Shown: positions 26,945 to 35,579 of the stretch, one piece after another
Layout of the letters: the number at the start of each line of letters is the position of its first letter
Numbering within the stretch: the stretch's first letter is position 1
DNA from: Bacteroidota bacterium
GTDB taxonomy: Bacteria; Bacteroidota; Bacteroidia; Chitinophagales; Chitinophagaceae
DNA: 40,387 nucleotides
Assembly: GCA_963169635.1 (NCBI GenBank)
Contig: CAUJDL010000081.1
Span: 1-40,387 of the forward strand
Direction: 5' to 3'
The notes under the pieces: generated by a model
What the model was told of the DNA's origin: nothing
Databases searched by the model: none
Seen by the model: only the letters and a program-made list of their open reading frames with translations
Translations under genes and position numbers: made by a program

Positions 26945-28543
26945 TTATATAATTTGCAATTTAGTAGCAATAGCTTTAGCAACTTTTACACCATCCATTG
27001 CAGCACTTACAATACCACCAGCATAACCTGCACCTTCTGCACATGGATATAAATTATTTATTTGAGGGTGTTGCAAAGTTTCTGTATTTCTAGGAATACG
27101 TACAGGCGATGAAGTTCTACTTTCTGTAGCTACTACAACAGCATCGTTTGTATAATAACCTTTCATTCTTTTGCCAAAAGCTTCAATACCTTTTTGTAAT
27201 CTGCTAAAAATAAAATTTGGTAATACATTACTTAAATCTACACTGTTTATACCAGGTAAATAAGAGCAAGAAGGTAAGTTGGTAGAAGTTTTATTGGTAC
27301 AAAAATCAACTACTCTTTGTGCAGGAGCTACAAATTTTCCTCCTCCAGCATCGTAAGCTTTTCTTTCTATCAACTGCTGAAACTCCATTAATATTAAAGG
27401 AGATATTTTTTCTTTGGAATGGTTAAAAATATTTTCTTTCAGCACATCTTCTAAAGCTACAGAAACTACCATACCACTGTTTGCAAAAGGATTGTTTCGT
27501 TTAGATGGACTCCAACCATTTACTACCAACTCTTGATGATTAGTAGCAGCAGGAGCAATAATACCACCTGGGCACATACAAAAACTAAATACACCTTTAT
27601 CTGCCACTTGCTCTACTAAACTATAAGATGCAGGAGGCAAAAATTCGCCTCTGCTACATGTTGGCTTTAAATGATATTGTGCAGCATCTATAACACTTTG
27701 AGGATGCTCTATTCTTACACCTAATGCAAAAGGTTTGGCTTCTATTAAAATATTTTTTTGGTATAAAAGCGTATAAATATCTCTTGCACTATGTCCTGTT
27801 GCTAATATTACTGCATCTGCAAAAAGTTTATCTCCATCTGCTGTAATAATACCTTTCAATGTTTGTTGATGTACAATAAAATCTACTAACTTTTTTTCAA
27901 ACAAAACTTCGCCACCACAATCAATTATTTGTTGGCTCATGGCAGTAATAATATGTGGCAATTTATTAGTACCAATATGTGGATGTGCTTCTACTAAAAT
28001 TTTTTCTTCAGCACCAAATTGTACAAATAAATTTAAGATATAGTTTATATCGCCTCTTTTATTACTACGAGTGTATAATTTTCCATCACTATAAGTTCCA
28101 GCACCTCCTTCTCCAAAACAATAATTACTTTCTGGGTTTATAATACCTTCTTTATTTAGTATAGCCAAATCTCTTCTTCTGTTTCTTACATCTTTGCCTC
28201 TTTCAATAATTATAGGTTTAATGCCTAATTGTATCAGTTGTAATGCAGCAAAAATTCCTGCTGGTCCTGCACCTACTACAATTACTTTTTTAGTAGAAGA
28301 GTGTACCTCTTTAAATAAAACTTTGTCAATCTTTCTTTCAATGAAAGGCTCATTAATAAAGGCTTTTAAAGTAATATTTATCCAAACTTGTTTACGACTT
28401 CTAGCATCTATATTTTCTTTTAACTTATAAAATCCTGTTACTTCATTTTCTTTTACACCAAATGTATTAGCTATATAAGTTTTTATAATAGCATTATTAG
28501 CAGCTTCGGAAGGGGTAAGTTTTAAAGTGATTTCTTTTTGCAT
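26945..28543 (-). CDS. COG2509-type FAD-dependent oxidoreductase
   Basis: A flavoprotein of 532 aa. An N-terminal domain of about 80 residues (with ARSRKQVWINITLKAF) precedes the FAD fold, whose motif VIVVGAGPAG ends at 96 and is followed by an acidic-ended strand (IIIERG). A second family signature, YCFGEGGAGTYSDGKLYTR, lies near 141-159, and the C-terminus carries PCAEGAGYAGGIVSAAMDG, closing the flavin site. This is the uncharacterised dehydrogenase family seen in many Bacteroidota. Substrate unknown. It is divergent from the 5-formyl-THF cyclo-ligase gene. Confidence 0.9.
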   Translation of the reverse strand: MQKEITLKLTPSEAANNAIIKTYIANTFGVKENEVTGFYKLKENIDARSRKQVWINITLKAFINEPFIERKIDKVLFKEVHSSTKKVIVVGAGPAGIFAALQLIQLGIKPIIIERGKDVRNRRRDLAILNKEGIINPESNYCFGEGGAGTYSDGKLYTRSNKRGDINYILNLFVQFGAEEKILVEAHPHIGTNKLPHIITAMSQQIIDCGGEVLFEKKLVDFIVHQQTLKGIITADGDKLFADAVILATGHSARDIYTLLYQKNILIEAKPFALGVRIEHPQSVIDAAQYHLKPTCSRGEFLPPASYSLVEQVADKGVFSFCMCPGGIIAPAATNHQELVVNGWSPSKRNNPFANSGMVVSVALEDVLKENIFNHSKEKISPLILMEFQQLIERKAYDAGGGKFVAPAQRVVDFCTNKTSTNLPSCSYLPGINSVDLSNVLPNFIFSRLQKGIEAFGKRMKGYYTNDAVVVATESRTSSPVRIPRNTETLQHPQINNLYPCAEGAGYAGGIVSAAMDGVKVAKAIATKLQII

Positions 28544-28673
28544 CTATAAGTATAATTCGCTTTACAAAACTATTTATCTGTACAATACAATTACTAACAT
28601 CGTTACATTATTTATAAAAGAAAATATAAAGCTTTATTATAAACCTATCAATCAGTGTATCTTTACGCATAAT

Positions 28674-29240
28674 ATGATGACAAAAACTGCATTAAGAAAA
28701 ATTTATAAAGAAAAAAGATTAGCCATAACTGCTAAAGATAAATTAAAGTGGGATGACTTAATGCTTATACAATTACAAAAATTTAATTTTGGCAATGCAG
28801 CTTCATTATTTACATATTGGCCAATGGTGCATGAGCCTAATGTGCAATTATATACAGCTTATCTAAAACATAGTATTATAGATTTACAAATTGTTTATCC
28901 TGTTACAGATTTTAATACTACAACTATGAGTGCATTTGCTGTAAATGATGATACTCTTTTTACAGAAAATAATTATGGATTAACAGAACCAACAAATGGA
29001 CAATTAATTGCTCCATCAAGTATTGATATTGTTTTTGTTCCTTTACTAGTATGCGATACAGCAGGTTTTAGAGTAGGTTTTGGAAAAGGATTTTATGATA
29101 AATATTTAGCACAATGTAGAAAAGATATTATAAAAATTGGCTTTAATTATTTTGAACCAATAGAAAAAATTATTGATACCAATAAATTTGATATACCTTT
29201 AAATTATTGCATTACACCTCAAAGAATTTATGAATTTTAA
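28674..29240 (+). CDS. ygfA: 5-formyltetrahydrofolate cyclo-ligase
   Basis: Converts 5-formyl-THF to 5,10-methenyl-THF with ATP. The start is taken at the ATG at 28674 (188 aa, opening MMTKTALRKIYKEKR), the usual length; an open frame runs further upstream to 28527 but would overlap the divergent gene. The signature VGFGKGFYDKYL lies near 136-147, with the ATP-contacting basic N-terminus. lpxK begins inside the last 11 nt, so the two are translationally linked. Confidence 0.93.
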   Translation: MMTKTALRKIYKEKRLAITAKDKLKWDDLMLIQLQKFNFGNAASLFTYWPMVHEPNVQLYTAYLKHSIIDLQIVYPVTDFNTTTMSAFAVNDDTLFTENNYGLTEPTNGQLIAPSSIDIVFVPLLVCDTAGFRVGFGKGFYDKYLAQCRKDIIKIGFNYFEPIEKIIDTNKFDIPLNYCITPQRIYEF

Positions 29241-30318
29241 TACCATATTTTTAAAATCATTTAGAGTTTTATTATTGCCTTTTGCTTTAGTATATGGTTT
29301 CATCATTATTATTAGAAATTGGCTGTACGATAAAAATTATTTAAAAAGTGCACAATTTAATTTTCCATTGATTTGTGTAGGGAATTTAGCAGTTGGTGGT
29401 ACAGGAAAATCGCCAATGGTAGAGTATCTTGTACAATTATTAAAACTACATTTTAAAACTGCTACATTAAGCAGAGGTTATAAAAGAAAAACAAAAGGCT
29501 ATGCTTTAGCAAATGTCAATACAACAGCACTTGAAATAGGCGATGAGCCAATGCAGTTTCATATAAAATTTCCTGATGTAGCTGTTGCTGTAGGCGAAGA
29601 AAGAATTGTAGCAATACCACAATTATTACATGATGTACCAGATTTGCAAGTAATTATTTTAGATGATGCTTTTCAGCATAGAGAAGTAAGAGCAGGATTA
29701 AATATTATTCTTACTGAGTATAGTAATATTTATACAAATGATATTTTTTTACCAACAGGCGATTTAAGAGATCAGCGTGGAAGTGCAAAAAGAGCAGATA
29801 TAATTATTGTTACCAAGTGCCCAACAAATATTTCTCAAGATAAAAAATATAAATTATTAAGAAGTATAAAACCTAAGCCACATCAAAGAGTTTTTTTTAC
29901 AACAATAGATTATGGCACACCATATCATATTTATAATAAGCAAGATGAATGGATTTTAACACCAAACGATGAAGTACTGTTGGTTTGTGGTATTGCAAAT
30001 CCTAAACCTTTAAAAGAATATTTATTAAATACTGTACATACTTATTATCAAAAAGATTATAGCGACCATCATATTTTTAATATAGACGATTTAAATGAAA
30101 TAAAAGAAAGATTTAACAACATTCGTTCTAACAGAAAATTAATTATTACAACAGAAAAAGATGCTGTAAGATTAATGAAATTTTCTGACGAGCTAAAAGA
30201 TATTCCATTATATGTATTGCCCGTAAAACCTGCATTTTTATTTGATGATACAACTGTGTTTAATAATTTAATGATAGATTTTGTAAGAAATTTTAAGTTA
30301 ACAATCCATGAAAAATAA
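29230..30318 (+). CDS. lpxK: Tetraacyldisaccharide 4'-kinase LpxK
   Basis: Phosphorylates the 4' position of the lipid A disaccharide precursor at the inner face of the inner membrane, so the organism makes lipopolysaccharide or a relative. An N-terminal hydrophobic helix at about 12-31 anchors it. The P-loop GGTGKS is at 56-61, and DDAFQHREV follows near 147-155, with DLRDQRGSAKRAD after it. Length (362 aa) is normal. It overlaps the gene before by 11 nt and rnr after it by 11 nt. Confidence 0.95.
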   Translation: MNFNTIFLKSFRVLLLPFALVYGFIIIIRNWLYDKNYLKSAQFNFPLICVGNLAVGGTGKSPMVEYLVQLLKLHFKTATLSRGYKRKTKGYALANVNTTALEIGDEPMQFHIKFPDVAVAVGEERIVAIPQLLHDVPDLQVIILDDAFQHREVRAGLNIILTEYSNIYTNDIFLPTGDLRDQRGSAKRADIIIVTKCPTNISQDKKYKLLRSIKPKPHQRVFFTTIDYGTPYHIYNKQDEWILTPNDEVLLVCGIANPKPLKEYLLNTVHTYYQKDYSDHHIFNIDDLNEIKERFNNIRSNRKLIITTEKDAVRLMKFSDELKDIPLYVLPVKPAFLFDDTTVFNNLMIDFVRNFKLTIHEK

Positions 30319-32302
30319 GAAACAAAAAAAACATCATACCACTAAAGAAACACATTTAGCAGTTAATACATTAAAAGGTGTGTTAGATGTTACTAAAAGT
30401 GGTGTTGGTTATGTAATAGTTGATAATAAGATTAAAGATATTTTAGTTAGGCAAGATAAATTTAATACTGCATTACATGGCGATACTGTAAGAGTAAAAA
30501 TTATTAAAGAAAATTTTAAAACAGGAAAATGTGAAGGAAGTATAACAGAAGTAGTAGCAAGAAAACAAACAGAGTTTATTGGTAAATTACAGCTATCAAA
30601 CAATTTTGCTTTTTGTATTACAGATACTGAAAAGCCAATGCCAGATTTATTTATTCCATTAGAGAATATACATCAGGCAAAGAATGGCGATAAAGTAGTA
30701 GTACGTTTAGTAAAATGGGATAAAGGAGATAGAAAACCTGTAGGAGAAGTAATTAGTGTATTATCTGCAGATGATGATAATGATGCAGCCATGAAAGAAA
30801 TTTTAGCATCGGCTGGTTTCTCTTTATCTTTTTCTGAAGAAGTAATGAAAGAAACAGCTTTACTGCCTGAACAAATTGATGCAAAAGAAATTAGTAAAAG
30901 AAAAGATTTTAGAGATACACTAACATTTACAATAGACCCTGTAGATGCAAAAGATTTTGATGATGCCATTTCTATTAAAACTATCAATAAAGATTTGTAC
31001 GAAATAGGTGTACATATTGCAGATGTTAGTCATTATGTAACACCCAACTCTCAGTTAGATGAAGAAGCTTATAGAAGAGCTACATCAGTGTATTTGCCAG
31101 ATAGAGTAAACCCCATGTTGCCAGAAAAAATATCTAACGAACTATGTTCTTTAAGACCTCATGAAGATAAACTAACTTTCTCTGCTGTGTTTGAAATTAC
31201 TACTAAAGGAGTAATCAAAAAATATTGGATAGGCAAAACTATTATACACTCTGATAAAAGATTTACTTATGAAGATGTACAACAAATTATAGAAACCAAA
31301 GAAGGTTTATATAAAACAGAAATTTTACTTTTAAATAATTTGTCTCAAAAACTTCGTAAAGAAAGATTTAGTAAAGGAGCAATTAATTTTTCATCGCAAG
31401 AAGTAAGGTTTCAATTAGATGAAAAAGGAAAACCTATTGGCATTATTGTAAAAACAAGTAAAGAATCGCATCAGTTAATTGAAGAGTTAATGTTATTAGC
31501 CAATAAAACTGTTGCTACATATTTTACAACTGCAACAGAAAAAAATAAAATTCCTTTTCCTTATCGTGTACATGATAAGCCAGATGAAGAAAAGCTACAA
31601 CCCTTTGCAGCATTAGCTATTAAGTATGGTTATCATTTGGATATTTCTACTCCAGAAAAAATTGCTGAAAGTTTTAATGCTATGTTAGCAGCAGCAAAAG
31701 GAAAACCTGAACAACAAATTATTGAACAGTTAGGTATTAGAACAATGGCTAAAGCTGTTTATACCACTAATAATATTGGACATTATGGTTTAGCATTTCC
31801 ATATTATTGTCATTTTACTTCTCCTATTCGTAGATATCCAGATATTTTAGTACATCGTTCATTGCAAAATTTAATACAAGGTAAAAATGTGGCAGATAAA
31901 AAATTGGAAGAAAAATGCAGACATTGTAGTGATAATGAAAAAGCAGCAATGGATTGTGAACGTGCAGGAAATAAATATAAACAAGTAGAATTTATGCAAG
32001 AGCATTTAGGAGAAGAATTTGAAGGTATAATTAGTGGTGTAGCAAGTTTTGGATTTTGGGTAGAAACTATTGAACATAAATGTGAAGGTTTAGTAACAGT
32101 AACAAGTCTTAGCGATTACGATATTTTTAGATTAGTAGAAGAAGACTATTGTTTAGTAGGAAAAAATAGTCATAAAGTTTTTAGAATAGGCGATAAAATA
32201 TTGATAAAAATAGTTGCTGCACATTTAGATAAAAAGCAATTAGATTATGCATGGGTTTTGCCAACAAAATCAAGTACTAAGAAAAAGGAAAGTAAGAGAT
32301 AA
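30308..32302 (+). CDS. rnr: Ribonuclease R
   Basis: A processive 3'-5' exoribonuclease of the RNB (RNase II) family, 664 aa. OB-type RNA-binding domains fill about the first 190 residues. The RNB catalytic core begins with TIDPVDAKDFDD: the Mg2+-binding aspartates include Asp210, Asp216, Asp218 and Asp219. A C-terminal S1 domain begins near GEEFEGIISGVASFG, and the protein ends in a short basic Lys/Ser tail. The length is shorter than E. coli RNase R (no N-terminal HTH), as is common in the phylum. The start codon lies within the end of lpxK. Confidence 0.95.
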   Translation: MKNKKQKKHHTTKETHLAVNTLKGVLDVTKSGVGYVIVDNKIKDILVRQDKFNTALHGDTVRVKIIKENFKTGKCEGSITEVVARKQTEFIGKLQLSNNFAFCITDTEKPMPDLFIPLENIHQAKNGDKVVVRLVKWDKGDRKPVGEVISVLSADDDNDAAMKEILASAGFSLSFSEEVMKETALLPEQIDAKEISKRKDFRDTLTFTIDPVDAKDFDDAISIKTINKDLYEIGVHIADVSHYVTPNSQLDEEAYRRATSVYLPDRVNPMLPEKISNELCSLRPHEDKLTFSAVFEITTKGVIKKYWIGKTIIHSDKRFTYEDVQQIIETKEGLYKTEILLLNNLSQKLRKERFSKGAINFSSQEVRFQLDEKGKPIGIIVKTSKESHQLIEELMLLANKTVATYFTTATEKNKIPFPYRVHDKPDEEKLQPFAALAIKYGYHLDISTPEKIAESFNAMLAAAKGKPEQQIIEQLGIRTMAKAVYTTNNIGHYGLAFPYYCHFTSPIRRYPDILVHRSLQNLIQGKNVADKKLEEKCRHCSDNEKAAMDCERAGNKYKQVEFMQEHLGEEFEGIISGVASFGFWVETIEHKCEGLVTVTSLSDYDIFRLVEEDYCLVGKNSHKVFRIGDKILIKIVAAHLDKKQLDYAWVLPTKSSTKKKESKR

Positions 32303-32343
32303 AAGAAAGGTAAATTGATTAATTTCGTAAAAACAGAATTAGT

Positions 32344-32968
32344 ATGGGAATATTTGAAAAAGGAAATTATAAACCTGTAGAAGCTTATTTTTAGAACTTT
32401 AGGTATTTTAGCTTTACAAGAGTTATCAAATTTTCAAAATAAGTTTCAAATATTTGATACTGATACAACTATTAACTCAATTAGAGATGCTATAATTGCT
32501 AACTACTTAAATTTTGATTTATTAAATTTTGATAAACATGGTTTTGATGCTAAGAAAAGTAAAAGCAATGAGTTCTTAGAAATTAAACAATGTTCTGTAA
32601 TATCAAATAGGTTAGGAGGTACATGGAATGATACTAATGTAGAAAAAGCAAAAGCATTTAGCGATAAAAGATTATTTACAGCAGTAGGTGTTTGGGGTGG
32701 TGCAAGTGATTTACAATTTATTGTTTATGGCCAACATAAAGCTTTAGGAAAATATTTATTAGAAAGAGTTTTAGCTGTTCAAAATACACATACTCGTTCT
32801 ACACAAAACATAGGAATTGAAAAGTTAATTAAAGATTATCATTTTGAGGTTATTTGTCCACCAGATAAAGATAAAAATAAGCTTATTCAATTTCTTGCTA
32901 ATTATAAAAGAAGTTTAATTAATTATATCAATGAAGACAACATCAAATCAATACAAGATTTTAAATAA
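32344..32968 (+). pseudogene. Type II restriction endonuclease (PD-(D/E)xK), frameshifted
   Basis: The frame opening at the ATG at 32344 reads MGIFEKGNYKPVEAYF and stops at TAG 32392-32394. From 32393 the +1 frame is open to the TAA at 32966-32968 and has no start codon of its own. Skipping one T of the run TTTTT at 32388-32392 joins the two into a 207-aa protein, a normal size for a type II endonuclease. In that product the PD-(D/E)xK catalytic site is visible as Asp68 (HGFDAKK) and Glu79-x-Lys81 (FLEIKQ). The methyltransferase gene starts inside its last 38 nt. The recognition site cannot be read. The lesion may be true decay, a homopolymer sequencing error, or, less likely, +1 recoding. 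Confidence 0.75.
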
Positions 32969-33953
32969 AAGTTGTTATGGCTTAACTGATATTGATGATA
33001 ATTCAGTTGATGCAATTATTACTGATCCACCTTATGGTATATCTTATCAAAATAATTATTGGGATAAAGATTTACCTAACAAAGAAATTTGGAAAAGCTG
33101 TTTGCAAAAATTAAAACCAGGTGGCTTTGCTGCAATATTTTCTTCTGTACGTTTAATGCATAGATTAATGGTAGATATAGAAGATAGTGGTTTTATAATT
33201 AAAGATGTTTTATTTTGGGTGTACTTAAATGGAATGCCAAAAAGTAGAGATATTGCTTTAGATATTGATAAAGAATTAGGTATTGAAAGTAAAAAAATTG
33301 GTACTTATAAATATGTACAAGGCTATAAAAAAGAAGGTGCAGATAGTTATAAAAATAATTTTATAAAAGATAAGTTAGAGCCAGCATCTAATTTAGGAAT
33401 TCATTTTCAAGGAGCTGGCTTAGGTGTAAAACCTGCTTATGAACCTATTATTTTAGTACAAAAAGAAATTGAAAAAGGATTAACAGTTGCACAAAATATT
33501 ATTAAGTACAATACAGGTGCATTAAATATTGAGCAAACAAGAATACCTTATGAAAAAGGAGAAAATAAAGTAGGTCATAATCCACACCCTAAAGGAAGAG
33601 TTACTGCAAATATTTTAAGAACAGATAATTTATTTGATGGATACGATAAATTTTTTGTTGTACCTAAAGTTCGCCAAAGTGCTGAAGATTTTAATAATCA
33701 CCCTACATTAAAACCTTTAGATTTAATGCATCATCTGGTAAAATTATTATCTTGGGAAAATCAAATTATTTTAGACCCATTTATGGGTAGTGGAAGTACA
33801 GGACTTTCTGCATTAACTTTTAATAGAAACTTTATAGGTTACGAATTAGATAAACATTATTTTAATATTGCTACAAAGCGTTTTGATAATTTAACAACTA
33901 CTTTAAATCAACCATCTCTTTTTGAAACAAAGCCAATTTATAAAACTAAATAA
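32931..33953 (+). CDS. Type II DNA methyltransferase (beta-type amino-MTase)
   Basis: A site-specific DNA amino-methyltransferase, 340 aa. The catalytic motif IV DPPY is at 32-35 and the SAM-binding motif I FMGSGSTG is at 284-291, so the order is IV - target recognition - I, the beta class. It will modify adenine N6 or cytosine N4; the specificity is not readable. The middle region (about 100-260) with GMPKSRDIALDID and NHPTLKPLDLMHHL is the target-recognition part plus the pre-motif-I helix. It overlaps the endonuclease by 38 nt in another frame, a compact restriction-modification pair. All key residues look intact, so methylation should persist even if restriction is lost. Confidence 0.93.
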   Translation: MKTTSNQYKILNKSCYGLTDIDDNSVDAIITDPPYGISYQNNYWDKDLPNKEIWKSCLQKLKPGGFAAIFSSVRLMHRLMVDIEDSGFIIKDVLFWVYLNGMPKSRDIALDIDKELGIESKKIGTYKYVQGYKKEGADSYKNNFIKDKLEPASNLGIHFQGAGLGVKPAYEPIILVQKEIEKGLTVAQNIIKYNTGALNIEQTRIPYEKGENKVGHNPHPKGRVTANILRTDNLFDGYDKFFVVPKVRQSAEDFNNHPTLKPLDLMHHLVKLLSWENQIILDPFMGSGSTGLSALTFNRNFIGYELDKHYFNIATKRFDNLTTTLNQPSLFETKPIYKTK

Positions 33954-33955
33954 AT

Positions 33956-34249
33956 TTATTTTTTATTAGTATGTAAATAACCTTGCAAAGCTTTTACATA
34001 TTTCTCAAACGCTTCTATACCTTGTTTTGTAATAGAACATGTAGTTAATGGATAATTATCTTTAAATTGTTTTTCTACTTCTATATAACCTGCATCTTTT
34101 AGCTTTTGTATTTGCACAGAAAGATTACCTGCTGTTGAATTGGTTTTTTCTTTGATAAAAGTAAATTCTGCTTCTTTTACTCCTATCAATAAACTAATTA
34201 CTGCAAGTCTAAGTTGTGAATGTAATATGGGATCTAAATCTTTAAACAT
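33956..34249 (-). CDS. Winged-helix DNA-binding regulator (HTH_34/MarR-like)
   Basis: A 97-aa single-domain transcription factor. Helix 1 covers DPILHSQLRLAVISLL (6-21), then the turn segment EAEFTFIKEKT (26-36). The recognition helix is SVQIQKLKDAGYI (44-56), and the wing is formed by VEKQFKDNYPLTTCSIT (58-74) before a dimerisation-type C-terminal helix. This matches the small winged-helix regulators that in Bacteroidota accompany membrane-protein genes. It is the last gene of the minus-strand set, overlapping the membrane protein before it by 8 nt. I infer that it regulates its own operon. The ligand is unknown. Confidence 0.82.
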   Translation of the reverse strand: MFKDLDPILHSQLRLAVISLLIGVKEAEFTFIKEKTNSTAGNLSVQIQKLKDAGYIEVEKQFKDNYPLTTCSITKQGIEAFEKYVKALQGYLHTNKK

Positions 34250-34931
34250 TACTACTTTTTCTTTGTTTCAAATATTTTGCTCTTAAAATTAATCCAGGTA
34301 TTAACCAACAAATGATAGCTACAACAGTACCTATTAACATATCGTATTGAAAAGTTGTATAACACGATACGATAAATAATACATAAGAAACAATACCACC
34401 AATTATCATAGGTTTAAACTTTTTTACAATACCTGTAATCATGGTAGGAAAAGTGTATAATAAAATATACAATGAATAAATACTAGGTATAAAAGGAGGT
34501 ATTTTTTCATCTGCTTTACTACCATTGGTATAATGTTTTATTAATTGCCATCCTTCTTGCTTAGCAAATTTTTCTGATATAGCAGGTGCAATATTTGCAT
34601 ACATTACTAATAAAAGAATACTTAATCCATACACTAACCAAACTGTATCAATAGCAGCATCTTCCAACTTTTTTACTTTATTAATTTTATTTTCTTTAAT
34701 AGAAAAATATACTTGAGGTACAATAGCAATAAATACTAACCAAAAGGGTTCTATGGGTAAGGTAAAATCAAATGTTATAGATGCATACACTAAGAAAGAT
34801 GCTAAAGCAACTACTACACCCCAAAGTATTGCACTAGTGCCACTTTCATGATAACTAGCTTTTACTTTTTGAATCATAGAAGTTATTAGCTCTAAGCTTT
34901 CTGCTTCTGATAATTGTTTTTCGTTATTCAT
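34242..34931 (-). CDS. Multi-span membrane protein, paralogue of the preceding gene
   Basis: A 229-aa inner-membrane protein of unknown function. The cytoplasmic N-terminus contains SLELITSMIQKVKASY (12-27); membrane segments lie at about 34-53, 62-79, 94-112, 150-166, 172-193 and 198-216. It aligns over its length with the reconstructed protein of 34928-35514: both share SLExIxSMIxxxKxxY, LWG, a KFKP/RFMP-(x)2-GGIV segment and the closing WxIPGxxxR. It differs by a polar insert (about 115-145). Its start lies in the end of the previous gene and its end overlaps the regulator. Function cannot be named. Confidence 0.75.
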   Translation of the reverse strand: MNNEKQLSEAESLELITSMIQKVKASYHESGTSAILWGVVVALASFLVYASITFDFTLPIEPFWLVFIAIVPQVYFSIKENKINKVKKLEDAAIDTVWLVYGLSILLLVMYANIAPAISEKFAKQEGWQLIKHYTNGSKADEKIPPFIPSIYSLYILLYTFPTMITGIVKKFKPMIIGGIVSYVLFIVSCYTTFQYDMLIGTVVAIICWLIPGLILRAKYLKQRKSSNV

Positions 34932-35514
34932 ACAGTTTTGTTTTTAAAATGTTTTCTCATTAAATATCCTGGTATTATCCATGCAATTACAACTGCTAAT
35001 GCTACTAATAAAAGAAAATAATTAGGTGTTATAAATAAAGTAGCAATTGCTAAAAACCAACAAACAATACCACCAACTTTTAAAGGCATAAAACGCATGA
35101 TAGCACCAGATAAAAATGTAGGTATTCCATAAAGCATTAATAAGTTTGGATAAAAACTTATCCAATTACCCCATTTTTACCAATAACAAGTGAAATAATA
35201 AACATACAAATTCCAAAAGACATCCATATATAACCAATTATTTCATCTGCATAAGTTTTGGTTCTTTCTTTTTTGTGTTGTTTTATTAAATATATTATTT
35301 GAACTGCTGCAGCAACAAATAATAATAGCCATATTAAATGTGGTTTTGCTACTACATTAAACTTAAGTAGTACAAAATTGCCAATTGCACAAACAAAAAC
35401 TATCCAGCCCCATAATAAATATAATGGACTATCATTATTATAAGTATTCTTAGCTTGATTAATCATGCTTTCAATAACTTCAAGACTTTGTTTTGCAGAA
35501 AATTCTTTTTCCAT
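34928..35514 (-). pseudogene. Multi-span membrane protein, frameshifted at an A5 run
   Basis: The first frame (35514 down to 35158) encodes 118 aa ending GKNGVIG. The second, in another frame, has its first ATG at 35137 and continues to 34928. Adding one A to the run at 35174-35178 (T5 on the plus strand) makes a continuous 195-aa protein reading GKKWGNWISFYPNLLMLYG across the join. That protein aligns throughout with the next gene's product, so the join is right. It is an integral membrane protein with SLEVIESMINQAKNTY near its N-terminus. The cause is either a real one-base deletion or a homopolymer error. Confidence 0.75.
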
Positions 35515-35579
35515 TTTAATAGATTTATAGTTGATTATTTCACTTGTTAAATTCTATTACTAAAGTTGTAAACTTAAAA

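Noticed and set aside
32303..32343. Promoter for the restriction-modification pair (TAATTTCG at 32320-32327)
   Set aside because: One mismatch in the -7 box and no TTG at the right distance; read-through from rnr is equally likely.
35170..35180. Programmed -1 frameshift in the first membrane paralogue
   Set aside because: The in-phase heptamer T-AAA-AAT does not allow re-pairing of the P-site tRNA; a missing A explains it simply.
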